Positions 53,437 through 63,624 of a stretch of DNA of 64,000 nt are shown piece after piece. Where the stretch lies: NCBI GenBank assembly GCA_017164015.1, contig CP071065.1, positions 4,813,918-4,877,917 of the forward strand, given 5' to 3'. Origin of the DNA: Nostoc sp. UHCC 0702. Lineage in GTDB: Bacteria; Cyanobacteriota; Cyanobacteriia; Cyanobacteriales; Nostocaceae. Both the position numbers and the translations under genes were made by a program. How positions within the stretch are numbered: the stretch's first letter is position 1; each line of letters opens with the position of its first letter. The notes under the pieces are model-generated. The model worked only from the letters and a program-made list of their open reading frames with translations, was not told the origin of the DNA and did no database searches.

Positions 53437-54232
53437 GACCATAACCTTCTAGCCTGTTTTTTATCTGGCGATGCACTGTCAGTGTAGCGACTTTATTCTC
53501 CTAGCCTACTCTAACTTAGTCTGCGGCAACGCTTGATCGCGATCGCCAGCATGAGCAGCCAGCGCCATGACTCCAGACTTTGCAACTTTAGCGACGGAAA
53601 GCGTAGCGTCTCCGTCAGGAGAAAGAATCTCACTTGAAGGTCTTGGAAAATCACTAGCGTTGCGAACCTCTTTGTGGTTCGGCTACACAGAAGCTGCTAT
53701 CAAGGAGTGTATAGCTGGATGTGCTTTGGGGATGTTTATTCCTGCCTAGCTCAGTTGAGTAGGTAGACTTAAAGCAGCTTGTCGCCAGACATTGCCACTG
53801 TAGTACTTAGCTTTACTTAATTTTGTATGAAATTTATGAAAAATTCAGCTATTATGATGCATACCATATGTATAAGTTTTGTATAACTTTGGTATGTTTT
53901 TTGAATTTAATAGTATAGTTATTAATCTTCGTAGTTAAGAAAAATTTAACTTTAGGGAACTAGAAAAAATAAATTATCCAATTCCTGCACCGAACACGAG
54001 TATCAAATTCTTCTTAGGCTGCTCTTTGTTTAAAAGTCCTTTAGCCACAAATAGACTAAAACTACTAGCTCATAAACAAGCGCAGAAACTATCTCAATTT
54101 TCACTCTTGAACCATAGCTGATTTTAACTAACCCGATAGGAAAGCCTGTTTCGGGAGATAGGAATATGCGTCAAAATATTTACGTAAAATTACTGTCTTA
54201 AGAGCATGATATTTAACTATATAAGCTGAAGT
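53437..54232. other. Gene-free region before the NACHT gene
   Basis: The 53530-53760 part holds palindromes GACGGAAAGCGTAGCGTCTCCGTC and GAACCTCTTTGTGGTTC (dispersed repeats). The frame at 53567-53749 runs through these and is not credible. From 53760 the DNA is AT-rich and unassigned. Confidence 0.5.
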
Positions 54233-56590
54233 ATGACAAGCCAAGGATTGAGAGCTTCACCAGAAGGCATCAGAGCAGCAAAAACAGCTTTAATTGACAA
54301 AACCTTAAGCCAATACAAGTTAGCAACAGCTTTGGGTATCACACGCCAACCAGTTTCTAAGTTTTTTGCTGGGGAACCAGTATCCCGCAGTTGTTTTGTG
54401 CAAATTTGCCAACAGCTTGGGTTATCCTGGCAAAAGGTTGCCGGCTTACCAGAAGATTTAGCATCCGAGGCAACTAATAAAGTACAGCCTAACAGTTTTG
54501 ACCTTGATGCACTGGTGCAGGAAATCCGCCAAAAGCGGCTAGACAAAATCCAAGACCAATGTAGCACTGTGCAAATGTTGGATATTGCTCAGGCAATTTC
54601 ATTAGTTGATATTTACACTAATGTCAGCTTTTTGGAGCAATTAACTTGTCAGCAATGGCTAGAAATTCCCGATTTGTTGCAGAACTTTAACAGTCCTGAG
54701 TCCAACTTGAAACGATTTGCAGCAGGAAACCATCAGAGAAAATTACCAGGGTTAGAAGCTGTATCTCGTTACTCGAAGCTAATGGTGCTGGGTAAGCCAG
54801 GATCGGGTAAAACCATATTTTTACAGTATCTAGCGATCGCTTGCAATCAAGGTGAACTTCAGCCACAGCATATAGCAATTTTTCTCAGGCTGAAAGAATT
54901 TGCTGAAGATGCCCAAGATGAAAATGAATTCACTTTATTTAAACACATCACCCAAGAATTTATCAATTGTGGTATTGAAGAACAATCAACTGCAACTATA
55001 CTGACTAAAGGTAAAGCCTTGATTTTACTAGATGGATTGGATGAAGTGCCATTAGAACAGGCAGATCAAGTTACAAGAGAAATACGCAGATTTACCCAAT
55101 TTTATTACAAAAATCAGTTTGTTATTACTTGTCGGATTGCTGCTCAAAAATACAGGTTTCAGGGATTTACTGAAGTTGAGATTGCAGATTTTGACTATGA
55201 ACAAGTTGAAACTTTTGTTAAAAACTGGTTCGTTGCAGTTGCTCATCATTCCAGAGAAGATGGAGAAGCCACAGGTAATTTATTTATTCATCAACTAAAT
55301 CTGCCAGAAAATCAGCAAATCCGAGAATTGGCTACCACACCACTTTTACTACATCTAATTTGTTTAATATTTCAAGTAAAAGCTGAATTTCCAGCTAATC
55401 TACCCAAGTTATATGAACAGGCTTTAAATATTCTACTATTCAAGTGGGATGAAATTAGAGGTATTATACGGAGGCAGGTTGGATATAATTTAACTTTAGC
55501 TGAGACAAAAAAGCTACTTTATCAACTTGCTGCCATTACTTTTGAACAAGGAAAATATTTTTTAACGCAAGAAAAAATTCAGCAATTGATTACTAACTAT
55601 CTGGTGACGTTACCTAATCTGCATTCAGATACATTGCAGTTGCAGCCAGATAGTGAAACAGTGCTGAAGGCAATAGAAGCGCAAAATGGTTTATTGGTAG
55701 AGCGATCGCGCTTAATTTACTCGTTTTCTCATTTAACATTGCACGAATATTTAGCAGCTAAAAATATCATTGAAAATCCCCAAAACCAAACTTGGCAAAC
55801 TCTAGTCACTCACATAAATGAAGCACGTTGGCGCAATATATTTTTGCTAACCGTTAGTATGCTACCAAATGCTAATGAAATGCTCAGTTTAATGAAGTAT
55901 AAGATTGATATGCTAGTGGCTGGTGATGAGAAGATACAAGAATTTTTGATTTGGTTATATCATAAATCTCTTTCTGTCTCTACTAGCTACAAACCAGTGG
56001 CTGTTCGTGCTTTTTACTTCGTTTGCGCTCGCGTTATTCATACTCATAGCTATGAGCTTGAACGTGCCCTTGTTGGTACCATAGCCTTTAACCCTGACCT
56101 TGCCCTTGACGAATTTCTGACTAGTACTCTTACCTGTGCTGTTGAGCTTAACTTTGCTGTTGAGCATAGAGTTAATGATGCCCTGATTATAGACCATACT
56201 CATGCTCTTAGCATTGCCTTTGATGAGGCTCTTGAACTGATATTAGAACCTGAATTCAAGCAAGAGATGCAAAAACTCAAAAAACAATTACCTTCTACAC
56301 AAAGCCATCACAAGAAATTTCGACTTTGGTGGCAGGTTAACGGTAAAGTCTGGGGTGATAAATTAAGAACTTTATTCATTAAATGTCGTAATATTGGTTA
56401 TGATTGGCAGTTCAATAAACAGCAAATACAATTGCTTCAACAATATTATGATGCCAACAAATTACTAGTAGATTGTCTCAATAAGACCGCAAGTTTAACT
56501 CCATTAGTACGGCAGGAAATTGAGGGAACAATGTTGTTAGCGATCGCTGATCTACCAAAAGAAATAAAAAACTGCACTCAACGTCCTTAG
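54233..56590 (+). CDS. HTH-NACHT NTPase (STAND family, candidate defence protein)
   Basis: This is a 785-residue protein. An N-terminal helix-turn-helix-like part (about residues 20-70: SQYKLATALGITRQPVSKFF) is followed by a NACHT NTPase domain (about 180-350). Walker A is VLGKPGSGKTIFLQ, and Walker B is ALILLDGLDEVP. A helical region and a C-terminal domain with several His and Cys residues complete it. Bacterial NACHT proteins of similar layout act in anti-phage defence or as transcription-linked regulators. No effector domain is seen. The neighbourhood is not a known defence island, so function is inferred. Confidence 0.8.
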   Translation: MTSQGLRASPEGIRAAKTALIDKTLSQYKLATALGITRQPVSKFFAGEPVSRSCFVQICQQLGLSWQKVAGLPEDLASEATNKVQPNSFDLDALVQEIRQKRLDKIQDQCSTVQMLDIAQAISLVDIYTNVSFLEQLTCQQWLEIPDLLQNFNSPESNLKRFAAGNHQRKLPGLEAVSRYSKLMVLGKPGSGKTIFLQYLAIACNQGELQPQHIAIFLRLKEFAEDAQDENEFTLFKHITQEFINCGIEEQSTATILTKGKALILLDGLDEVPLEQADQVTREIRRFTQFYYKNQFVITCRIAAQKYRFQGFTEVEIADFDYEQVETFVKNWFVAVAHHSREDGEATGNLFIHQLNLPENQQIRELATTPLLLHLICLIFQVKAEFPANLPKLYEQALNILLFKWDEIRGIIRRQVGYNLTLAETKKLLYQLAAITFEQGKYFLTQEKIQQLITNYLVTLPNLHSDTLQLQPDSETVLKAIEAQNGLLVERSRLIYSFSHLTLHEYLAAKNIIENPQNQTWQTLVTHINEARWRNIFLLTVSMLPNANEMLSLMKYKIDMLVAGDEKIQEFLIWLYHKSLSVSTSYKPVAVRAFYFVCARVIHTHSYELERALVGTIAFNPDLALDEFLTSTLTCAVELNFAVEHRVNDALIIDHTHALSIAFDEALELILEPEFKQEMQKLKKQLPSTQSHHKKFRLWWQVNGKVWGDKLRTLFIKCRNIGYDWQFNKQQIQLLQQYYDANKLLVDCLNKTASLTPLVRQEIEGTMLLAIADLPKEIKNCTQRP

Positions 56591-56803
56591 TTCAGGATTT
56601 TTTCAACTGATAATTTGAAATTAAATCTATTCAAATAGAGTGAGAAAAATATATTTTTTGATGAATTGATTAATTAATATCAAATATGATAAAGAACTAA
56701 TCTACCATAAGAGAGATTTTCAGAGGATTCATACCAAGGAAAGAGCAATTTAATTTGTAAAATTAGCTAAATTGCGATTAATGTAAATCAGCGAGTGATA
56801 GCT

Positions 56804-57433
56804 ATGAGTAACAATTTACTAGGCAATATAATTCCCGAACAGCCACCAATAAATTCGCAGTCTGACGTTCATGTGCTGAAGTCTCGTTTAGAATGGGGCG
56901 AACCGGCTTTTACAATACTAGATGTACGCGATCGCAACAGCTACAACGAAGGTCACATCTTGGGTTCAATGCCAATGCCAACAGATGACCTAGTAGATCG
57001 AGCCTCATCATCAATCGATAAAAGCCGTGATATTTATGTTTACGGGGCAAATGAAGAACAAACAGCCCAAGCTGTACAAGCACTGCGTTCTGCTGGATTT
57101 GTGCATGTATCTGAACTCAAAGGTGGTTTAGCTGCATGGAAGGCAATTGGAGGGCCAACAGAAGGAATTATTGAATCCAGAACTACCGGCGGTGCAGATG
57201 AATACAATGTCGTTTCTCGCGTCAAAGATCACTTAGAAAATCAGCAAAAGACAGTTCCTGGCCCCGATCCAAACACTGTTGAATCCAGAAATCGGGCAGA
57301 TGCAGATAAGCCTAATGTGGTATCTAAGGCAAAAGAAGGTTTAGAAAACCTTAAAGATAATGTGCAAGAAAATGTACAAAAGGCAGCTGACCAGTTGAAA
57401 GAAGCGACTCGTGATTCTGAAAATAATCAATAG
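56804..57433 (+). CDS. Rhodanese-domain protein without active-site cysteine
   Basis: This is a 209-residue protein. The rhodanese domain (about residues 15-115) shows FTILDVRDRNSYNEGHILGS, but the active-site loop reads IYVYGANEEQTAQAV, with no cysteine where VYCxxGxR is expected, so it cannot be a normal sulfurtransferase. The C-terminal 90 residues are charged and helical with two related KxxLEN units and end in AADQLKEATRDSE. It resembles inactive rhodaneses used as binding modules. The ATG at 56804 is chosen over GTG at 56795. Confidence 0.82.
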   Translation: MSNNLLGNIIPEQPPINSQSDVHVLKSRLEWGEPAFTILDVRDRNSYNEGHILGSMPMPTDDLVDRASSSIDKSRDIYVYGANEEQTAQAVQALRSAGFVHVSELKGGLAAWKAIGGPTEGIIESRTTGGADEYNVVSRVKDHLENQQKTVPGPDPNTVESRNRADADKPNVVSKAKEGLENLKDNVQENVQKAADQLKEATRDSENNQ

Positions 57434-57566
57434 TCAGTGGTCAATGGTCAATGGTCAGTGGTCAGTGGTCAATGGTCAATGGTCAATGGTCAGTGGTCAG
57501 TGGTCAGTGGTCAGTGGTTAAAGACAAACAACTAACAACTAACAACTGACAACTGACAACTGACAC
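57431..57566. repeat. GGTCAGT/GGTCAAT heptamers and CAACTGA repeats
   Basis: GTCAATG/GTCAGTG heptamers lie from 57432 to 57522 and CAACTAA/CAACTGA to 57566, between convergent genes. Confidence 0.95.
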
Positions 57567-57572
57567 CTACCC

Positions 57573-58202
57573 TTAGTGTTCAAATAAGTCTTTGAATTGC
57601 AAAAGGTCTAAGGAAACTATCGTTGGTAGAACTTGAAAGCATTCTTGAGCAAGTTCCCAACGATCTTCTCGTTTAAGCATTTCTATTAATTTATGTTGCA
57701 CACTGAGTAAATAGCGTACATCATTGGCAGCGTAATTCAGTTGGGCTTCAGTTAAATTAACAGCATTGCCCCAATCAGAACTTTGAGAGCTTTTATCTAG
57801 TTCTACTTGTTCCAATTCTTGCACCACATCTTTGAGTCCGTGGCGATTGGTGTAAGTACGGGCTAACTTACTAGCAATCTTGGTGCAAAAAATCGGCTGA
57901 ACTTTAATCCCCAGGTTGTAGCGTAAAGTCGCAATATCAAAACGAGCAAAGTGAAATATTTTAACTACATTTGCTGCTTCTAACAATTTTTGGAGGTTTG
58001 GGGCACTTTTTTGCCCTTTTGCAATGCGAATAGCTGTGACATTGCCCTGTGGGTTGCATAGCTGCACAAGACACAAGCGATCGCGTTGGGGTAACAATCC
58101 CATAGTTTCGGTATCAACAGCGATCGCTTCAGATTCTAAATAATGAGACAGAGCTGCATCACTGATATCGCGATCGTCAACCTGAAAATCTTGTAATGTC
58201 AT
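57573..58202 (-). CDS. RNase D-like 3'-5' exonuclease
   Basis: This is a 209-residue DEDDy exonuclease. Residues seen are AVDTETMGL (first D-E pair), KIFHFARFDIATL (second D), and YAANDVRYLLSV (Y..D). Family members trim tRNA 3' ends and other RNAs. The C-terminal HRDC domains of E. coli RNase D are absent, as is usual in cyanobacterial short forms. It starts at ATG 58202, with a repeat tract upstream and repeats after its stop. No operon partner. Confidence 0.9.
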   Translation of the reverse strand: MTLQDFQVDDRDISDAALSHYLESEAIAVDTETMGLLPQRDRLCLVQLCNPQGNVTAIRIAKGQKSAPNLQKLLEAANVVKIFHFARFDIATLRYNLGIKVQPIFCTKIASKLARTYTNRHGLKDVVQELEQVELDKSSQSSDWGNAVNLTEAQLNYAANDVRYLLSVQHKLIEMLKREDRWELAQECFQVLPTIVSLDLLQFKDLFEH

Positions 58203-58221
58203 GAATCACTCAACAATAAGA

Positions 58222-58365
58222 GGCAGGTAGGGGAGCAGGGGAGCGGGGGAAGATGAAGGAGTAAGCAAATAATCATTATTCTCCCTCATCCCCGTCATCC
58301 CCGTCATCTCCCTCATCTCCCTCATCTCCCTCATCCCCCTCATCCCCCTCATCCCCCCTACTCCC
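58222..58365. repeat. GGGGAGCGG and CCCTCATC/CCCGTCATC tandem repeats
   Basis: About ten CCCTCATC-type 9-mer units lie between the RNase D-like gene and the aldo/keto reductase stop. Confidence 0.93.
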
Positions 58366-58371
58366 CAATCC

Positions 58372-59490
58372 CTAACTTGCAACTTGACTTTGAGGTGGGA
58401 AGCCATGCTGAATTCTGCCTTCGTCTGCATCAAATTTTTTGGAGGATTTGAATAGTTCAAAACGCCCATCAGCAGCATATTGGGCACAGCGATCGCGCAA
58501 AGCTTGCATTTGTTGTGCTTGCATTGGTTGAAAGCCACGGGCAATGGCTAAGTTCTGACGCAGCACAGCTAAGGAATCAATGCCGCTGACCAGGGTAGCA
58601 ATTGGTAAACTCATGACATACCGTATGGCTTCTTGTGGTGTTAGGATGCCTTTTTTGATGGCATCACCATTTCCACTGAGGCTTTTCATCCCAATGGCGG
58701 CAATTCCCCGTTTGTTGAGTTCTGGTAAAACCTGTTGTTCAAAGCTTTTAAAGGTGGCATCAAAACAATTCAGCGGTAATTGTACTGTATCAAACGGGTA
58801 ATTGTAAGAAAGCATCTTCAGATGAATGGCTGGGTCTTTATGACCTGTAAAGCCCACGAACCTGACTTTACCCTCTTTCTTGGCTTGATCTAAAGCTTCA
58901 ATTGCCCCGTTGGTACGGAATATCATTTCCGGATCGTTGTAGTAAACAACTTCGTGGATTTGCCACAAATCAAGGTGGTCAGTTTTGAGGCGGCGTAGGG
59001 ATTCTTCAAGTTGTTGCATTGCCACTTTGCGATCGCGTCCGTGGGTACAAACTTTGGTCATTAAAAATACTTTATCCCGTCGTCCTTGCAATGCCTCTCC
59101 CATCCATTCTTCACTGCGGTGCTGGTTATACTCCCAGGCGTTATCCATGAAGGTGATGCCGTTATCAATGGCTTCGTGGATGATCCGAATCGCCTCTTGT
59201 TTGTTCTTTGCTTGCCCTAAAGTCGCACCACCCAGCCCAATGGCTGACACTGACACCCCTGTTTTTCCCAAAGGACGGCTCTTAATTTCACCTGTGCTTT
59301 GGCTATTGATGGGAGTTGCAGATAATTCTTCTACTTGTGCGGCTTCGGCGTGGGAATTGCCATTGAGGATGCGATCGCTAAAAATTGCCCCTGCGCCTGC
59401 ACCAATAAAGCCTAGCCCCTGTAAAAACTGGCGTCGTTTTACTTCTAAAGGTAGATGCTTTTGAGCAGTTTCGTCGTTTTTATCTGCCAT
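58372..59490 (-). CDS. Aldo/keto reductase with Tat-type signal
   Basis: This is a 372-residue NADPH-dependent reductase. Catalytic residues are seen: D and Y in TFMDNAWEYNQH, K in VFLMTKVCTHG and H in LDLWQIHEV. The AKR fold spans about residues 70-330. The N-terminus (KRRQFLQGLGFIGAGAGAIF) is a twin-arginine signal-like segment, which predicts export or membrane attachment. The substrate is unknown. It starts at ATG 59490. The adjoining MITE at 59530 may affect its promoter. Confidence 0.9.
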   Translation of the reverse strand: MADKNDETAQKHLPLEVKRRQFLQGLGFIGAGAGAIFSDRILNGNSHAEAAQVEELSATPINSQSTGEIKSRPLGKTGVSVSAIGLGGATLGQAKNKQEAIRIIHEAIDNGITFMDNAWEYNQHRSEEWMGEALQGRRDKVFLMTKVCTHGRDRKVAMQQLEESLRRLKTDHLDLWQIHEVVYYNDPEMIFRTNGAIEALDQAKKEGKVRFVGFTGHKDPAIHLKMLSYNYPFDTVQLPLNCFDATFKSFEQQVLPELNKRGIAAIGMKSLSGNGDAIKKGILTPQEAIRYVMSLPIATLVSGIDSLAVLRQNLAIARGFQPMQAQQMQALRDRCAQYAADGRFELFKSSKKFDADEGRIQHGFPPQSQVAS

Positions 59491-59529
59491 TAACTTGTTG
59501 ACCTAACAATACTTAAATTTCCTAATCAC

Positions 59530-59655
59530 TAAGGGATTTCCAAGAAATAAATTTATCCACAATTGTGGGGTGGGCATCTTGCCCGCCCTTGAGACAAGGA
59601 CGGGTGGGGACACCCATCCCACAAGAAGATTTGAGATATTTTTTGGAAATCCTTA
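59530..59655. mobile_element. MITE of the AAGGGATTTCCAA family (intact)
   Basis: The 126-bp element has inverted ends TAAGGGATTTCCAAGAAATA and AATCCTTA. The core GGGGTGGGCATCTTGCCCGC and GGACGGGTGGGGACACCCAT matches the interrupted copy at 25197-25490 in reverse. Confidence 0.88.
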
Positions 59656-59688
59656 ACAAAATTCCGCCTGTTAACGGTTTGATAATGT

Positions 59689-60132
59689 CTATAAATTAAT
59701 TGCTTGTGGCTTATAGCTTGAGTGACTATCCCAATAATCAGCCTTGTTGATATTTACTTTGAGCAAAGTAATATCAGGTTCGTCTATACCTTGGGGAAAC
59801 CAGGTTTGCAATTCTGGCTGCCATTTCTCTTGCATTTTGTTGCGGTCTTTCACTAGTTGCGCTGTACCTGATACAGAAATATATCGCTGCCTATCAGGTG
59901 ACACGAAGCTCACATTCACTTGCTGATTGTGTGAAATCTCAGCTGCTTTATGGGAACTACCATAAATGAAGAACCAGAGTACACCATCAGAGTCTATATC
60001 GTTATTCTTCAACATGGGACAACTATGCAAGCTGCCATCATCATCTACTGTGGTCAACATGCCCGCGTCAATGTCTGCTATGAGTTCACGCAGCTTCTGA
60101 ATCTGCTGGTTTTGGTCTGTAGTGGTTGTCAT
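59689..60132 (-). CDS. General stress protein 26-type pyridoxamine 5'-phosphate oxidase-like protein
   Basis: This is a 147-residue FMN-binding split-barrel protein: AGMLTTVDDDGSLHSCPM, LWFFIYGSSHKAAEI, VNVSFVSPDRQRYISVSGTA and LLKVNINKADYWDS. That pattern matches GSP26-like stress proteins that bind FMN. It is on the opposite strand from the P-type ATPase, with a 431-bp gap to the ATPase start that holds no gene. A different member of this superfamily is at 16997. Confidence 0.88.
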   Translation of the reverse strand: MTTTTDQNQQIQKLRELIADIDAGMLTTVDDDGSLHSCPMLKNNDIDSDGVLWFFIYGSSHKAAEISHNQQVNVSFVSPDRQRYISVSGTAQLVKDRNKMQEKWQPELQTWFPQGIDEPDITLLKVNINKADYWDSHSSYKPQAINL

Positions 60133-60563
60133 TTACTTATACTTCTCTATGCTTTTTTCTTGAATGAGAGTTATTGATTACAGCCAATTTCAATGGCTTT
60201 TCTACTCTTTTATAGTGTTAGCGTTTTTGAAGTTAATTTTCTTGAACCTAGAGAAGTAGTTCTGCTCTAGTTAATATTCTTTTACTTCTACCTATAGAGA
60301 TATTCGCTCTTGAGCGATATCTGCTGTATGTATTTTGATTTATGTAAATATTATATGCAAAGAAAAATTAAAAAAGATTACATTCAAAATTTGAAATATT
60401 TTTTGAGATACAATTAATAATTCATAGAAGACTCTATTTAAAATCCCTATGTAACTTAGGACTGATGCGACTAGTGAGGGGTTTAATTATTGTGGGATAT
60501 TACTTCAGAAAAAACATTTGAAATTACAATTAAACAGGGGCATTATCAGGAGCAAAATTTGCT
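60133..60563. other. Gene-free AT-rich interval before the P-type ATPase
   Basis: No repeat arrays, RNA genes or credible reading frames are seen. It must contain divergent promoters, but no clear box is identified. Confidence 0.5.
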
Positions 60564-60566
60564 GTG

Positions 60567-63500
60567 ATGAAAGCAATACATACCAGGGTTAAAGGCAGAG
60601 CAAGATACAAAGTAAATGAACTTTATCGTTCGCCATCTTTGAAAGACTATCTAGAGCGATCGCTCTCTAATAATCCCGAAATCACTTATGTTTCGGCAAA
60701 TTCGTTAACCAGCAATATTCTGGTGATTTTTCAGCCAGAAAATAACATTAATAAAATTGCGTCTTTAATTCATCAAGCCGTATTAGATTTTCAAAATAAA
60801 TTTCAAACAACTCAGAGAATAAAAAACAAAAAAATACCAAAAGCTAGACAATCTGTTGTCAATACCAAAGAACAAAGGCAAGAAAATTGGCATTTAATGG
60901 CAGCAGATAGGATTCTAGACAGATTCAATACTTCAACATTAGGATTAACCCATGAATCTGCCGTCGCAAACCTGCATAAATATGGGTCAAATGTTTTATC
61001 GGAAACAGCTAAGCGTAACAATTTAAGTATTTTAATTGACCAATTCAAATCTTTACCAGTTGCTTTACTGGGGGTTGCTGCGGGGATTTCTATTTTCACT
61101 GGGGGAGTGGTCGATGCCATAGTGATTATGGGTGTTGTTGGTCTAAATGCAGTGATTGGTTATACCACAGAAACCCAGTCAGAAAGAATCATTGAATCTC
61201 TTAAAAGTCGAGAACAAATATCAACTTGGGTAATTAGAGAAAGCAAGCAAATAGAAATTTCTACAGAAAATGTCGTCTTGGGAGAAATTTTAGTTCTCAA
61301 ACCTGGCAGCTATGTGGCAGCAGATGCGCGACTTATCGAGTCTGAACAGCTGAGTGTGGATGAGTCTGCTTTGACTGGTGAAAGTATCCCCGTTACTAAA
61401 AATACTACAGCTGTGACTGATCAAGATGTGCCGTTGGGCGATCGCCTGAACATGATTTACAAGGGAACTTTAGTTACTGGCGGTCAAGGATTAGCTGTGG
61501 TTGTAGCCACAGGCAAATTTACAGAAATGGGCAAGATTCAACAACTAGTAGGGGAAGCCAAAGCCACAGAAACGCCCTTAGAAAGACAACTAGATCAAGT
61601 CGGCAGTCAACTAGTTTTAATTAGCATGGGGATTTGTGGTGCTGTCTTTGGTTTAGGATTACTCCGGGGATATGGTTTAGTGCAAATGTTGAAATCATCC
61701 ATATCTCTGGCAGTAGCAGCAGTTCCAGAAGGACTACCCACAATTGCTACTACAACTTTGGCTTTAGGCATCCTAGATATGAGGAAGAATAACGTCCTCG
61801 TCCGCAGTCTGAGTGCAGTAGAAGCTTTGGGTTCTGTGCAGACAATTTGCATGGATAAAACCGGGACAATCACAGAAAATAAAATGTCTGTGGTGGAGAT
61901 ACAAACTAACACCAGACAAATTAAAGTTTCAGACGGCGAATTTCTTGTAGGGAAAGAAAAGATTAATCCCTATACTGATGATGAACTTTTAAAACTGATT
62001 CATGTATCAGTTCTTTGTAATGAAAGTGAAACCAGCAAACAAAATAATGGTGAGTATCAAGTCATCGGTTCAGCAACAGAAAATGCCCTAATCTATATGG
62101 CAATTAGTGCTGGGGTGGATGTTATAGAACTTAAGCAAAAATATCCCCTACTGCAAACTAATCTGCGGTCAGAAAACCGTAACCTCATGAGTACAATTCA
62201 TGAAACTTGCGATCGCCACAAGTTTGTTGCGGTCAAAGGTAGCCCCGCCGAAGTGATTCAGGTATGCCAAGAGTGGATACAAAATGGGCAAGTGCTGCCT
62301 TTAACAGAAGAAGACAGACAAGCGATTGAAATTGAAAACGATCGCATGGCTGGGAAAGCGCTGCGAGTTTTGGGATTAGCATATGGATATATTGATGAGA
62401 CTGGCAACGGCAACAATCACGAGTCAGACTTAATCTGGTTGGGTTTGGTGGGGATGGCAGACCCCATCAGAAAAGGTGCCAAAGCATTAATAGCCGACTT
62501 TCATCAAGCTGGCATTGATACAGTGATGATTACCGGCGATCAAAGTCCAACAGCATATGCGATCGCAAAAGAATTAGAATTAAGCCGAGATCCACAATTA
62601 GAAATTCTCGATTCTACTAACCTCAATAATCTTACTCCCGAAGCACTAACAGCACTCAGCGATAAAGTGGATGTTTTTGCCCGCATCAGTCCTAGCAATA
62701 AACTGCAAATCGTCCAAGCTTTGCAAGCAGCCGGCAAAGTTGTCGCCATGACCGGCGATGGTATTAATGATGCACCAGCCCTGAAAGCTGCACAAGTCGG
62801 TGTGGCAATGGGTAAAGGAGGCACCGATGTGGCGCGAGAAGTTGCAGATATCATCCTAGAAGATGACAGACTCGAAACTATGATGATTGCTGTCAGTCGA
62901 GGAAGGACAATCTACAACAACATCAGAAAATCTGTGCATTTTTTGTTAGCTACAAACCTGAGTGAAATCATGGTAATGACTACCGCCACCGCCATTGGTA
63001 TCGGCGAACCCTTGAACGCCATCCAACTTTTATGGCTGAATTTAGTAACTGATATTTTCCCCGGTCTTTCCTTGGCGATGGAAGCACCAGAACCCGATGT
63101 ATTGAGTCAGCCACCCCGCAACCCCGACGAACCAATTATTAAGAATTCCGACTTTGGCAGAATTACTTTTGAGTCAGCCACAATATCCGTTAGCACTTTA
63201 GCAGCCTATAGTTACGCCATGTCTAGATATGGCATTGGGCCTCAAGCAAGCACCGTTGCTTTTATGAGTTTGACATCGGCGCAGCTGCTGCATACTATCA
63301 GCAGCCGTTCCGAACAACACAGCATATTCAGCAAAGAAAAACTCCCAAATAATCCTTACTTAAATGCTGCCATTGCAGGTTCTTTTGCCATACAACTTTT
63401 AGCTATAGCTATCCCCCAATTGAGGAGTCTTTTGAAAATCGCACCAATTAATCTATTGGATGCTGCTGTAATTGGTAGTAGTGCTTTCCTACCTTTATTA

Positions 63501-63575
63501 GTAAATGAAAGCACAAAACAATTAAAAATTATTGCCAGTAGCAAATCTAATAATTCTTTGGAAATCACAGCATAA
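60567..63575 (+). CDS. P2A-type cation ATPase (Ca2+/Mn2+-like) with HMA-like N-terminus
   Basis: This is a 1,002-residue P-type ATPase. Order: a divergent HMA-like fold (about residues 1-75, no CxxC), actuator with LTGESIPVTK, ion helix AAVPEGLPTIATTTLALG (PEGLP typical of P2A), phosphorylation site CMDKTGTITEN, nucleotide region VAVKGSPAEVI, hinge MTGDGINDAPALKAAQVGVA, and M6 LWLNLVTDIFPG. Calcium or manganese export is likely. A GTG codon sits directly before the ATG at 60567; AGGAG lies about 13 bp upstream of that ATG. It is followed by the metK-like gene, 49 bp on. Confidence 0.92.
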   Translation: MKAIHTRVKGRARYKVNELYRSPSLKDYLERSLSNNPEITYVSANSLTSNILVIFQPENNINKIASLIHQAVLDFQNKFQTTQRIKNKKIPKARQSVVNTKEQRQENWHLMAADRILDRFNTSTLGLTHESAVANLHKYGSNVLSETAKRNNLSILIDQFKSLPVALLGVAAGISIFTGGVVDAIVIMGVVGLNAVIGYTTETQSERIIESLKSREQISTWVIRESKQIEISTENVVLGEILVLKPGSYVAADARLIESEQLSVDESALTGESIPVTKNTTAVTDQDVPLGDRLNMIYKGTLVTGGQGLAVVVATGKFTEMGKIQQLVGEAKATETPLERQLDQVGSQLVLISMGICGAVFGLGLLRGYGLVQMLKSSISLAVAAVPEGLPTIATTTLALGILDMRKNNVLVRSLSAVEALGSVQTICMDKTGTITENKMSVVEIQTNTRQIKVSDGEFLVGKEKINPYTDDELLKLIHVSVLCNESETSKQNNGEYQVIGSATENALIYMAISAGVDVIELKQKYPLLQTNLRSENRNLMSTIHETCDRHKFVAVKGSPAEVIQVCQEWIQNGQVLPLTEEDRQAIEIENDRMAGKALRVLGLAYGYIDETGNGNNHESDLIWLGLVGMADPIRKGAKALIADFHQAGIDTVMITGDQSPTAYAIAKELELSRDPQLEILDSTNLNNLTPEALTALSDKVDVFARISPSNKLQIVQALQAAGKVVAMTGDGINDAPALKAAQVGVAMGKGGTDVAREVADIILEDDRLETMMIAVSRGRTIYNNIRKSVHFLLATNLSEIMVMTTATAIGIGEPLNAIQLLWLNLVTDIFPGLSLAMEAPEPDVLSQPPRNPDEPIIKNSDFGRITFESATISVSTLAAYSYAMSRYGIGPQASTVAFMSLTSAQLLHTISSRSEQHSIFSKEKLPNNPYLNAAIAGSFAIQLLAIAIPQLRSLLKIAPINLLDAAVIGSSAFLPLLVNESTKQLKIIASSKSNNSLEITA

Positions 63576-63624
63576 CTTACGAAAAAACTCTTATTCCTTT
63601 GTGTCTACGTGGTTCAAATGACTT

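Noticed and set aside
53567..53749. 60-codon plus-strand frame before the NACHT gene
   Set aside because: It runs through dispersed palindromic repeats (GACGGAAAGCG...CTCCGTC), so is probably repeat-derived.
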